A stretch of 39,313 bases of DNA, taken from the NCBI GenBank assembly GCA_029565915.1, contig JAKQNG010000335.1, positions 1 through 39,313 of the forward strand, in the 5' to 3' direction. The first letter of the stretch is position 1. Each line of letters starts with the position of its first letter. A program made the translations under genes and the position numbers. Below, one piece after another: positions 1 to 7,584 of the stretch. The notes beneath the pieces are model-generated. The model was not told the DNA's origin, searched no databases, and was given only the letters and a program-made list of their open reading frames with translations. The DNA is from Deltaproteobacteria bacterium. Lineage in GTDB: Bacteria; Myxococcota_A; Polyangia; JAAYKL01.

Positions 1-883
1 CATAGTAGTTGTCCGGCATGGCGATTCCTGCGGCCATGGCTGTCTGGAACATGCCCGGAATGCAGTAGGCGATGAACTGGTGGGCCGCCCGCACAGCCGC
101 TGTGAGCCGGGGCGACGCAATGGCGTATCCGGTTTTCCAGCCGGTCATGGAAAACGTCTTGGCCGTAGACGATACAACCACTGATCGCTCCCGCAGCCCT
201 TGCACCGCCAGCAGCGTGGTGTGCGTGCGACCATCGAAAAGGATGTGTTCGTATACTTCGTCGCCGATGGCGATGGCATCGTACTGCGAGCAGAGGTCGG
301 CGACCGCATCCAGCTCCGCGCGGGAATACACATGCCCGCAAGGATTCTGGGGGTTGTTGATGACAATGGCCCGGGTTTTCGGGCCGAAGGCGGTCGCGAG
401 ATCATCCGCGTCCAGCCGGTTGTTCCGCAGGGGCACATACACGGGTATGGCGCCCGCGCGACAGACCATGGCGGGATACAGGTCGTAGAACGGCTCGATG
501 AGCACCACCTCATCGCCGGGATTGAGCAGTCCCAGGAGCGTCGCTGCCAGTCCCTCCGTGGCGCCGCCCGTCACGGTGACTTCCGTTTCGGGACAGACTT
601 CCACACCGTAGAACCGCCGCATTTTTGCGGCCACGGCATGGCGAAACGCGGGCACCCCGTCGGGCGGTGCATACTGGTTGGGACCGCGCAGGATTTCCCG
701 GGCCGCCAGCTCGCGGATTTCCAGCGGACCATCGACGTCGGGAAATCCCTGAGAGAGATTTACCGCGCCGCAATCCCTGACCAGGGCGGTGATATCGGTG
801 AAGATGGACGTGCCGAACGGCGCCAGCGCCATGCACACGGCAGAATCGAAGTCGGCGGACGTCCGTGAGCGATTGTCCGCCAT
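1..883 (-). CDS. PLP-dependent class I/II aminotransferase (partial, C-terminus off the window)
   Basis: The reading frame is open from ATG at 883 to the window edge, giving 294 codons, and the 3' end is missing. The translation shows the fold-type I signature: NLSQGFPDVDGP near residue 43, NNPQNPCG, GDEVYEHILFD, and the PLP lysine motif SSTAKTFSMTGWKTGYA with the lysine at about residue 242. This pattern matches the kynurenine/methionine aminotransferase (YbdL-like) branch, so a transamination of an amino acid with a 2-oxo acid in the cytosol is expected; the exact substrate cannot be read from sequence. The start codon overlaps the stop of the upstream ZIP-CNB gene as TGATG, which implies translational coupling. 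A second in-frame ATG at 832 (MALAPFGTSIF) is where family homology begins and could be the true start. Confidence 0.85.
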   Translation of the reverse strand, partial: MADNRSRTSADFDSAVCMALAPFGTSIFTDITALVRDCGAVNLSQGFPDVDGPLEIRELAAREILRGPNQYAPPDGVPAFRHAVAAKMRRFYGVEVCPETEVTVTGGATEGLAATLLGLLNPGDEVVLIEPFYDLYPAMVCRAGAIPVYVPLRNNRLDADDLATAFGPKTRAIVINNPQNPCGHVYSRAELDAVADLCSQYDAIAIGDEVYEHILFDGRTHTTLLAVQGLRERSVVVSSTAKTFSMTGWKTGYAIASPRLTAAVRAAHQFIAYCIPGMFQTAMAAGIAMPDNYY

Positions 884-2274
884 CAGGGAATCAGCTTTAC
901 AGCCAGCGCCGCGAGAAACCCTCCCAGGGTGGAAAGACCGACGATGGTTCCGCCCCCTTGTTCGAATGCCTCAGGCAGCATGGTTTCGGCAATCATCGTG
1001 AGCATGGCACCGGCAGCCAGCCCTTCCATGAAAAGCATGCCGTAACGCAGCAGACCATCGGGATGGGAGGGGAAAAGGCCTGCGCTCAGCAATGCGCCGA
1101 TGGCGATCAATACGCACAGGGAGGTCCACATGACAACGGTTCGCAGAATGCTGCCGCCACTGGCACGCATGGTCACCGCACTGGACATGGCCTCTGGAAA
1201 ATTGGCGAGGAATACGCCGATGGGAAACGCCAGACTGATGGATTCTTTCGATGCCGACGCTGCCACAACCAGCATGCCGATCACCATGGCTTCGGGAATG
1301 CTGTCCAGAACGTTCCCCAGCCAGATGGCGGTGGCGGAGTGCTGTCCGCGGGTCTGCGTTTCCCTGTCCAGCTCCGCATCGGAGGTGGCAATGGCCACAT
1401 CCCCGATTCCGGTCATTCGACGGGCCCGCCATTCGTCCGCCTGTGCCACGTCGAGAATGTTGCGCTCGACCAGTTCGAGGGATCGGGATTCGGCCAGTTC
1501 CCGGACCGCCCGTCGCAGCGCGGTGGACACGCAGAGAAAATCCTCAAACTGACCGCTGGTGAGTGTCAGCACTTCCAGTTCTGTCTGTGCGCGGGCGCCC
1601 GCGGTGCGCATCGATTTCGAAATAAGCGCGATTTCGCCCAGAATGTCGCCGGGGCCCAGCACTGCAATGGGGCCACTGTCCATCGCCTCCCCGTGTTCGA
1701 CCAGCACCTGTCCGCGGACAATGAAATAGACGGCATCTGCGGCGTCTCCTTCCCGGAACAGCACATGACCGGGAGGAAAGACCTGTTCCTGCACAAACTG
1801 GGTCAGTCGCACGGTCTCTTCCTCGGACAACACCTGCAGAATCCGGTTCCGGGCAATGACGCGCAGGAGTCGCTCGGCCTTTTTCCGACGGGACTTGACG
1901 ATGTACTTGCGCAGCAGGGACCGGTTGCGGACGTGAGCGCCGTGACGGCTGAGAATCTGGTTGGAGGCCTCGAACAGCAGGCCGCCGATCACCGCCCCGC
2001 CCATGGTGACGAGGATGAAAAGAGGATATCGGATATGGCCATGGCCGTCCCCGGCCTGCTCAATGGTGTGGCCGAAAATCTCCACACTGAGCGCGAACAG
2101 AAGTGCCCCGGCCCCGAATGCCATCAGGGCGGATACCAGTTTCCGCTGGGGCTTCATCCACAGGCCGAAGGCGGCGCCCAGGGGCAGCGACGATGCGGAG
2201 AGAATGCCCCAGAACAGCCCCCATATGCCGACATTCCAGTCCATGACTATTCCAGATTCATTTTCATCGATCAC
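883..2274 (-). CDS. ZIP-family permease with an inserted cyclic-nucleotide-binding domain
   Basis: The 463-residue protein has three hydrophobic segments (about 15-38, 46-68, 85-105) and then a basic cytoplasmic stretch (KSRRKKAERLL). A CNB domain follows at roughly 140-262, including GEIALISKSMRTAGA, whose Arg sits where cAMP-phosphate-binding Arg occurs in CRP-like domains. About five further hydrophobic segments complete a ZIP-like half. TM4 and TM5 carry DSIPEA and ANFPEA in place of the usual HNxPEG/HExPEG metal motifs, so the canonical His ligands are absent. ZIP proteins move divalent metals across the inner membrane; here transport may be gated by a nucleotide, or the protein may be a sensor, which is inference. 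The start shown is GTG; the in-frame ATG at 2244 (MDWNVG) is an alternative. The gene lies 16 bases after efp and overlaps the aminotransferase start. Confidence 0.8.
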   Translation of the reverse strand: MIDENESGIVMDWNVGIWGLFWGILSASSLPLGAAFGLWMKPQRKLVSALMAFGAGALLFALSVEIFGHTIEQAGDGHGHIRYPLFILVTMGGAVIGGLLFEASNQILSRHGAHVRNRSLLRKYIVKSRRKKAERLLRVIARNRILQVLSEEETVRLTQFVQEQVFPPGHVLFREGDAADAVYFIVRGQVLVEHGEAMDSGPIAVLGPGDILGEIALISKSMRTAGARAQTELEVLTLTSGQFEDFLCVSTALRRAVRELAESRSLELVERNILDVAQADEWRARRMTGIGDVAIATSDAELDRETQTRGQHSATAIWLGNVLDSIPEAMVIGMLVVAASASKESISLAFPIGVFLANFPEAMSSAVTMRASGGSILRTVVMWTSLCVLIAIGALLSAGLFPSHPDGLLRYGMLFMEGLAAGAMLTMIAETMLPEAFEQGGGTIVGLSTLGGFLAALAVKLIP

Positions 2275-2290
2275 CCGTCAATCCGGGAAC

Positions 2291-2857
2291 CTATTTTACG
2301 CGTTCGATGAAACGGCCGTCTCTCGTGTCCACCTTGATGCGGGTGCCGGTTTCCAGGTAGGGCGGCACGAGCACCGTGATGCCGGTTTCGAGCAGGGCGG
2401 GCTTCAACTGGGCCTGGGCCGTGGAGCCCTTCAGGTTGGGGGTGGTTTCCGTGACGAGCAGCTCCACGGTGACGGGCAGTTCGATGCTGACCACCTGGCC
2501 GTTGAACAGCATGGAGCGCACCTGCATGCCGTCGAGGAGGTATCCCGCTGCATCGCCGAGGTTCTCGGCGCTCAGGCTGAACTGGTCGTAACTTTCCTCG
2601 TCCATGAAGCAGAATTCGTCGCCGGACTTGTACAGGAACTGCACCGTCCGCTTTTCGTAATCGGCTTCCTGCAGCATCTCGCCGCCGCGCCACGACTTGT
2701 TCAGCACCGCCCCGCTGATGAGGTTGCGGATCTTCGCCTTGGTGAGCGTGCTGGCTCCCCGGGCCGACGGTGCCTGAAAGGCCACATCCATCACCACCCA
2801 TGGTGCACCGTCCATTTCGATGATCAGGCCCCGTTTCAGATTGCTCGTATTGACCAT
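2291..2857 (-). CDS. efp: Elongation factor P with an EfpL/YeiP-like tip loop
   Basis: The 188-residue protein has the three-domain EF-P length and ends in the family signature IKVDTRDGRFIERVK. EF-P binds between the ribosomal P and E sites and relieves stalling at polyproline. The tip loop reads QAPSARGAST around residues 28-37. It has no Lys at the position modified by EpmA in E. coli EF-P and instead matches the longer SPTARGAAT loop of YeiP/EfpL, with Arg33 at the tip. It may therefore work without modification, or be an EfpL-type paralogue with another EF-P elsewhere. The ATG at 2857 has a good ribosome binding site (GGAG about 9 bases upstream). It sits downstream of the radical SAM gene and 16 bases before the ZIP-CNB gene, suggesting one transcript. 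Confidence 0.93.
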   Translation of the reverse strand: MVNTSNLKRGLIIEMDGAPWVVMDVAFQAPSARGASTLTKAKIRNLISGAVLNKSWRGGEMLQEADYEKRTVQFLYKSGDEFCFMDEESYDQFSLSAENLGDAAGYLLDGMQVRSMLFNGQVVSIELPVTVELLVTETTPNLKGSTAQAQLKPALLETGITVLVPPYLETGTRIKVDTRDGRFIERVK

Positions 2858-2950
2858 GGACTATTTCTCCAATCCCCCGCGCCGTCGGCGGGATGGCAGG
2901 GATGTAGCGGGGAGTGGCGGTTCCGTCAACCGTTTCAAGGCGGAAGGATT

Positions 2951-4363
2951 CTACTTCTCCTCGTCCGGCGGTGCCATGTTGTAGATGGGGATGCCGTACA
3001 CATCCACCGCGGTGGTGTCCGTGTCAGGGATGATGGCATACAGGGACACGTCCATCGTCTCGGTGTCCATGATGCCGTATTCGTCCACGTTGAAGGTGTC
3101 GGTTTCCCAGATGCCGTATTCGGGCACACCGTACATGACCACCGGATCCGACGACGTGTCGCTCGTGTCCACTTCGCTCGCCGTATCGCTGGTGTCCGAA
3201 TCCTGCGGCCGGGGATCCGGGTCGTCCACGGTATCGCAGCCGCCGCCCGCCGCCACCGCAAAGCCCGCCACCACCGCTGCCGCGGCGACGCCCGTCCGCC
3301 GTTTCTCCAGCGCCCGCAACGCGAGCTCCCGGGTGCTGCAGTAGTGGTTTTCGCCTTCGCTGCCGTCGGACACCCGCTTGCCCATGCAGCCGCCCTTGCA
3401 CCGCTGTGCGAACCGGCAGTCACCGCAGGCCCCGGACAGGGACGCCGGTGTCCACTCCCGGTTGTATGCAAACGCGCCCGGCCGGTGCCAGATCTCCGCC
3501 AGGGACGTCTGCCGGATGTTCCCCTCCACCCAGCGGTCACCTTCCTCGTTGTTGCCCGGCAGGATGGACAGGCAGCCTTTCACATTGCCGTTGCTCTCGA
3601 TGCCGATGTTGCGGATTCCCGCGCCGCAGCCGCCGAAACACGCGCCTCCGGTCCACGTGCGCAGAACCTTTTCGAGGGGACCGAAATAGCCGAGGGAATC
3701 GCCGGGATACACCCGCAGGGCACCGCGCCGGATCAGCCGGGCCACGCGCTGCTCCAGCTCGGGCATGCGGCGGGGCGACACGAGCAGTTGCGGATGGTGG
3801 CGCATGTTGCCCATGTCCGATCCGAGCTGCACCTGCCACGCGTAGGCGCCTTTTGTCACGAGGATGTCGTACAGCCCGTCGAGTTCGTTGAGGTTGTCGT
3901 TGTTCAGCGTGGTCACCACCGAAAACGGCAGGTGTGCCTCCGCGCAGTGGTCCATGGCGTCCATCAACCGCTGGAAATGGCCGATGCGTCCCCGCACCCG
4001 ATCATGGGTGGGCGGCAATCCGTCCACGCTGAAGCCGATGCCCGACAGGCCGTTGCGCTTGGCCAGCAGGGCGGCGTCCAGGTCCAGGGCCACGGCGTTG
4101 GTGATCATGCCCGTGCGGATGCCTGTCTTCGCACACAGGGCAATCAGCTCGGCCCAGTCCGGACGGGTCATCGGCTCACCGCCGGAGATGGTGAGCCACT
4201 CCATGCCCAGGGCCGCGAGCTGCGCAAACAGATCCGCGCATTCGGCGGTGGTCAGCTCGTCTTCCCGGGGAATGCCCGCGCTGGAGCCGCAGTGCAGACA
4301 GCGGAGATTGCAGCCGAGGGTCGCTTCGAACACGCCTTTTTTCGGAATGAATCTGCCGGTCAT
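2951..4363 (-). CDS. Radical SAM/SPASM enzyme fused to a lipoprotein-like segment and Tyr-Gly repeat tail
   Basis: The start at 4363 is set by AGGAGG about 5 bases upstream; the ATG at 4399 has no such site. The 470-residue protein opens with CNLRCLHC (Cys18, 22, 25), the 4Fe-4S radical SAM motif, followed by ISGGEPM. Residues about 255-345 hold a SPASM-type cysteine cluster (GGACFGGCGAG, KGCLS, ACGDC, QRCKGGC, HYC) for auxiliary clusters, as in peptide-modifying enzymes. After the basic EKRR comes a 19-residue hydrophobic Ala/Val/Gly stretch ending in Cys376, resembling a signal peptide with lipobox. Then follow an Asp/Ser/Thr linker and a 61-residue tail with Y-[GA]-[IV] repeats. The enzyme half is secure. 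That the tail is a substrate modified in cis and exported is inference. Internal initiation that releases the tail separately is another possibility. Confidence 0.88.
   Translation of the reverse strand: MTGRFIPKKGVFEATLGCNLRCLHCGSSAGIPREDELTTAECADLFAQLAALGMEWLTISGGEPMTRPDWAELIALCAKTGIRTGMITNAVALDLDAALLAKRNGLSGIGFSVDGLPPTHDRVRGRIGHFQRLMDAMDHCAEAHLPFSVVTTLNNDNLNELDGLYDILVTKGAYAWQVQLGSDMGNMRHHPQLLVSPRRMPELEQRVARLIRRGALRVYPGDSLGYFGPLEKVLRTWTGGACFGGCGAGIRNIGIESNGNVKGCLSILPGNNEEGDRWVEGNIRQTSLAEIWHRPGAFAYNREWTPASLSGACGDCRFAQRCKGGCMGKRVSDGSEGENHYCSTRELALRALEKRRTGVAAAAVVAGFAVAAGGGCDTVDDPDPRPQDSDTSDTASEVDTSDTSSDPVVMYGVPEYGIWETDTFNVDEYGIMDTETMDVSLYAIIPDTDTTAVDVYGIPIYNMAPPDEEK
2954..3136 (-). repeat. 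Tyr-Gly repeat tail of the radical SAM protein (putative modified substrate region)
   Basis: The last 61 residues contain MYGVPEYGIW, then EYGIM, LYAII and VYGIPIYN. The tyrosines of the main units fall 13, 13 and 14 residues apart, with acidic/Thr-rich spacers ending in V-D-x or V-x-x before Tyr. The regular spacing and conserved Y-[GA]-[IV] core stand out from the Asp/Ser/Thr linker before it. The repeats lie C-terminal to a lipoprotein-like Cys (codon 3236-3238), so they would sit outside the inner membrane if that segment is a signal. Confidence 0.75.
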
Positions 4364-4471
4364 GGACACCTCCTGACGGTTGGCAATGATTGCTGCCATG
4401 ATAACCCGCCGGCGCCCCTTATCGGGAACTTCTTTGGGGTCATTTGAAAAAAAGGGTGGGCCGGCCCGGAT

Positions 4472-4780
4472 TCAGAAGTCCCAGACCCGCAGGAAATTAA
4501 CGAACATCTGGCGATCCGCCGTGGACCAGGCCTTCATCGCCTTCATCAGGTCAAAGGCTTCTGCCGGAGTGGCAACACCGGCGATGGCCAGCAGCAGCCG
4601 GGCCGTCTGCAGGGCCCCTTCGTCGCTGCAGCCATCCATCCACTGCCGCAGGGCATCCGCGTTCCAGGGATCGATGCCCCGGGCGCCCCGCAGGGATGGA
4701 AACCGCCGCGCGAGGGACGGCAGCCGTTGTTCCAAAGGAAGGTCCTTGCGTTCGTATGTGCGTATCCGGACGTCCGTCAT
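4472..4780 (-). CDS. Hypothetical protein, 102 residues
   Basis: I do not recognise this protein. The ATG at 4780 follows GAGG with 5-base spacing, better supported than the GTG two codons earlier. The sequence is soluble, mixed in charge and likely helical, with Trp residues in DPWNADALRQWMDG and a C-terminal segment MFVNFLRVWDF; no signal peptide or membrane segment is seen. It begins 16 bases after the stop of the coiled-coil membrane protein and probably ends that operon (tandem CNB protein, OmpA-like protein, coiled-coil protein, this gene). A role linked to those two envelope proteins is inferred only from position. Confidence 0.7.
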   Translation of the reverse strand: MTDVRIRTYERKDLPLEQRLPSLARRFPSLRGARGIDPWNADALRQWMDGCSDEGALQTARLLLAIAGVATPAEAFDLMKAMKAWSTADRQMFVNFLRVWDF

Positions 4781-4796
4781 CTGCACCTCAGAGGGT

Positions 4797-5522
4797 TCAT
4801 TCGCCGCCGCGCATCTTCAGAATCTGAAGTTCCTTCTGCGCCCGGTCCAGCTCCGCCTGCAGCTTGTCCTTCTCGGCCTGCACCTTGTCGAGGGCGCCCT
4901 TCAGGATGTCCGCTGCGCCACCCCCGCCGCCCGGTCCGCGGTTGGGCGAAAACGCCATGGTCTGAAAGCGGGCGCCGCCGGTCTTGCTGTCCGAGGTGGT
5001 GCTGAAGGTGGGGGCCGTGGCCATCTTCACCGCAGCGATTTTCTTGACCTGGGCGAGTTCATCCTTGGTTTTCTGATGGGCCACCCGCTCCATGTCGAGC
5101 TGGGCCTGCAGTGCATCGATGGCCTCGCTCTCCGTCGCCGGGCGCTCCATGGTGGGCGGCGGCGGTTTGGGAATGCTCGATGGCCGCGACAGCTCCTTTT
5201 TCTTCATCAATTCGAGTTCTTCGCGCAGGTTGTCGATTTCCAGTTGCGCCCGATCCTTTTCGCCTTCCGCCCGCGCCAGGTCCGACGTGAGCTTGGCCAC
5301 TTCCGCATCCTTTTCCGTATTGTCGATCACCTGGGTCTTGCGACTGTCGAAGAACTCTTCTTCCACTTTTTTCAGCCGCTCGTTTTCCTTTTTCAGCAGG
5401 GAAATGGCCGCCGCGGAGGCCGCATCACCGCCACCCGTGGAAGCGGAAAAATATCCCGACAGCCACACGAACACCGCGCCCAGCAGGATGGACGCCACAA
5501 TCATGATGAACAGCAGCATCAT
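4797..5522 (-). CDS. Membrane-anchored coiled-coil protein of unknown function
   Basis: The 241-residue product has one N-terminal membrane segment (about residues 2-24). Long heptad-like Lys/Glu-rich stretches follow (about 43-112, 132-165 and 205-238), interrupted by a Pro-rich linker (IPKPPPPTME) and a Gly-rich patch (RGPGGGGGA). This is the layout of an anchored coiled-coil scaffold facing one side of the inner membrane. No catalytic motif is visible. Its start overlaps the stop of the upstream OmpA-like gene by ATGA, so the two are very likely co-translated and may work together. Confidence 0.75.
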   Translation of the reverse strand: MMLLFIMIVASILLGAVFVWLSGYFSASTGGGDAASAAAISLLKKENERLKKVEEEFFDSRKTQVIDNTEKDAEVAKLTSDLARAEGEKDRAQLEIDNLREELELMKKKELSRPSSIPKPPPPTMERPATESEAIDALQAQLDMERVAHQKTKDELAQVKKIAAVKMATAPTFSTTSDSKTGGARFQTMAFSPNRGPGGGGGAADILKGALDKVQAEKDKLQAELDRAQKELQILKMRGGE

Positions 5523-6196
5523 GGCCGGCCTCCCGTCAGTTCCATCTCCACCGCAATGCCCTCCGCCTCGGCGGTCTGCCGGTATTCGAGCACCACCCGA
5601 TCCTCCGGCAGAGGACCATGGATCCGCACCTGCGCCACCGCCTTTTCTGCGGCGATGAGCGCCCGGCGGCTGCTCTTCTTCATGTTGTTGATACCTACGA
5701 CCCGCAGCGTCAGCGAGCCGTCCGAACGCAGGGCCCGGGCAATATCCTGGACGATGGCCAGTCCGGCGCCGTCCAGTTCCCAGGTGGCTTCATTCATCCG
5801 CAGCAGCCAGCGCCCGTTTCCCATGGCCGACGACAGGGCGGGCGGAGGAGCCGCCGCTTCGACCGGCGCTGTCGCCACTGCCGGAGGTTCCGCCGTTGCC
5901 GGAGGTTCCGCCGCAGCCGGTGCTTCCGCGACGGCCGACGGTTCCGTCGTCGTGGGCGCTGCCGCGGCTGCCGGTGCTTCCGCCATTGCCGGCGCTTCTG
6001 TCTGACCTTTCACCGCCGCCGTCCGTTCCGCCGATGCGGGCGCTGCCGCCGCCGGCTGCGGGCAGTCCGCCATGGCTTCTTTGACTTTTCTGGCCGTCAG
6101 GGTCGGCACCAGCGCGATCCCGATGCCGAGCAGAACCGCGCCGGCCACGGCCAGCACGATGCCCGAAACTCTTCTGGTATTTCTGTCTTCAGTCAT
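5519..6196 (-). CDS. Membrane-anchored protein with Ala/Pro-rich linker and OmpA-like C-terminus
   Basis: The 225-residue protein has a membrane segment at about 11-33, then a low-complexity Ala/Pro/Glu linker (about 47-122) made of degenerate units such as AEAPAAAEPPATAEPP. A folded C-terminal domain of about 100 residues follows. That domain (LTLRVVGINNMKKSSRRALIA, ending in RVVLEY) resembles the beta-alpha-beta pattern of OmpA/MotB peptidoglycan-binding domains, but the peptidoglycan-binding Asp/Arg pair is not clear, so the assignment is weak. The linker length would suit spanning the periplasm. It starts 4 bases after the tandem CNB gene and overlaps the coiled-coil gene by 4. Confidence 0.7.
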   Translation of the reverse strand: MTEDRNTRRVSGIVLAVAGAVLLGIGIALVPTLTARKVKEAMADCPQPAAAAPASAERTAAVKGQTEAPAMAEAPAAAAAPTTTEPSAVAEAPAAAEPPATAEPPAVATAPVEAAAPPPALSSAMGNGRWLLRMNEATWELDGAGLAIVQDIARALRSDGSLTLRVVGINNMKKSSRRALIAAEKAVAQVRIHGPLPEDRVVLEYRQTAEAEGIAVEMELTGGRP

Positions 6197-6200
6197 GATG

Positions 6201-7505
6201 TCAAATCAGGGTCTGTCCATCCTCCGCCAGCGCCGGCTGTCCGAGGATGGAGTTGTTCTTCCTTTCCCGCTCCAGTGCGATGTCATAAACCCCCTTCAGG
6301 AGGGCCGGAAACTCATCGATGACGCCGTGAAAGGCCTCCGCGTCGAGGTGCAGCACGGCCGCGTTTTCGTCCGCGACCACCGCTGCGCCCGACGGCCGCC
6401 GCTGCAGCAGGGAGATTTCGCCGAACACGTCGCCGGGGGCCAGACGGGCCACCTGGGTGACCTGGCCGTCCATCATCCGACGGACGGACACACGACCGGA
6501 CACGAGCAGGAACAGTCCCTTGCCGGGGGCCCCTTCCTCCAGGATGGTGCTGCCCGCGGCAAACCAGTCGGATGCAAATCGCTCGAGCACCCGGGCCCGC
6601 TGGGCCGGCGGAAGGGGACGCAGCACCGGCGAGGTCCGCACCAGATTGTCGAGCATGCGCGCACGGCCGAAAGCCACCAGCTCATCCGCGACCCGGGGCA
6701 TGCGCCCGGCCAGTTCCTCCAGTACGGCTACATCGGACCGCAGGACGAGGGTGTGCTCCACCGCCGACACGCCGGCCGCCCGGGGAACCCGGGAGAGGAT
6801 GGCCATTTCGCCGAAGAAACCGCCGGCGCCCACCAGGGCCAGCCGGGTCTCGTTGCCGCTCCTGTCCGTCCGCGTCACCTCCACCACCCCCTGGGCCACC
6901 GCGTACATGGCGTCGCCGTCGTCGCCCTGGGAGAGGATCCGCTCACCGGGGGAGACCCACCGGGGCGTGAAGCAGCCGGCCAGGGCGGTGAAGGCATCCG
7001 CGTCGAGGGAGGAGAAGAGCAGCACCCGGGGCAGGGGCTGGACAATATCCCTGGAGGCCATGTCCTGTCCCCAGGCCACAGCCATCTGTTCCTTCGCCTT
7101 GTCGACCACATCCACGTCGGCAATTGCGGTATCCCAGGATGCCACCGCCACCGGAATCTTTGGCGGCGCCGTTTCCGCCAGGCGGTCGCTGCCCGCAGCG
7201 TACAGGCGGGCGATGGCGGTCAGCAGCCGTGAGCGATCTCCGGCCCGATCGCCCCATTCGAGGGCCGCTCCGATGGCCGCCAGGGGCTGACCGATCCGTG
7301 CCAGGGCCGGAATCGCGTTCTTCAGGTTGGTGGCCGCGCCTTCGTCGTCTCCCAGTCCAGCCAGGCAAACGGCGCCCAGAAACCAGGCCATCGCGTCCCC
7401 CGGATCCGCCGCCAGCATGGCACCCGCCATCCGGAGGCCGGCAAGGGGTTGGCCTTCGCGGATCAGACGGCGGATTTCGCTGTGGTGGCAGGGCGCTGGC
7501 GCCAT
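6201..7505 (-). CDS. Protein with a helical N-terminus and two cyclic-nucleotide-binding domains
   Basis: The 434-residue soluble protein starts with a TPR-like helical region (about 1-100), then carries two CNB domains at about 160-285 and 298-420. The first has GEMAILSRVPRAA, keeping the Arg-Ala-Ala of cAMP-binding CRP/PKA domains. The second has GEISLLQRRPSGA, where that Arg is lost, so it may be structural or bind something else. There is no DNA-binding helix-turn-helix and no enzymatic domain, so it looks like a cytosolic sensor or adaptor. It is the first gene of a tight minus-strand cluster with the two envelope proteins downstream. TTGACATCATG spans its start codon and also the start of the next gene. 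Confidence 0.83.
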   Translation of the reverse strand: MAPAPCHHSEIRRLIREGQPLAGLRMAGAMLAADPGDAMAWFLGAVCLAGLGDDEGAATNLKNAIPALARIGQPLAAIGAALEWGDRAGDRSRLLTAIARLYAAGSDRLAETAPPKIPVAVASWDTAIADVDVVDKAKEQMAVAWGQDMASRDIVQPLPRVLLFSSLDADAFTALAGCFTPRWVSPGERILSQGDDGDAMYAVAQGVVEVTRTDRSGNETRLALVGAGGFFGEMAILSRVPRAAGVSAVEHTLVLRSDVAVLEELAGRMPRVADELVAFGRARMLDNLVRTSPVLRPLPPAQRARVLERFASDWFAAGSTILEEGAPGKGLFLLVSGRVSVRRMMDGQVTQVARLAPGDVFGEISLLQRRPSGAAVVADENAAVLHLDAEAFHGVIDEFPALLKGVYDIALERERKNNSILGQPALAEDGQTLI

Positions 7506-7584
7506 GATGTCAAGTCACTCCCGTTTCAGACGGAATCGATCAGCTGTTGGAGGCATCTTAGTTCGAAGCGGGTCCGTTCGGCAA

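Noticed and set aside
1961-4447. Long open frame of 828 codons on the plus strand
   Set aside because: It lies opposite efp, the ZIP-CNB gene and the radical SAM gene, all of which show clear family motifs; its own translation is low-complexity and His/Arg-rich, typical of the antisense of GC-rich genes.
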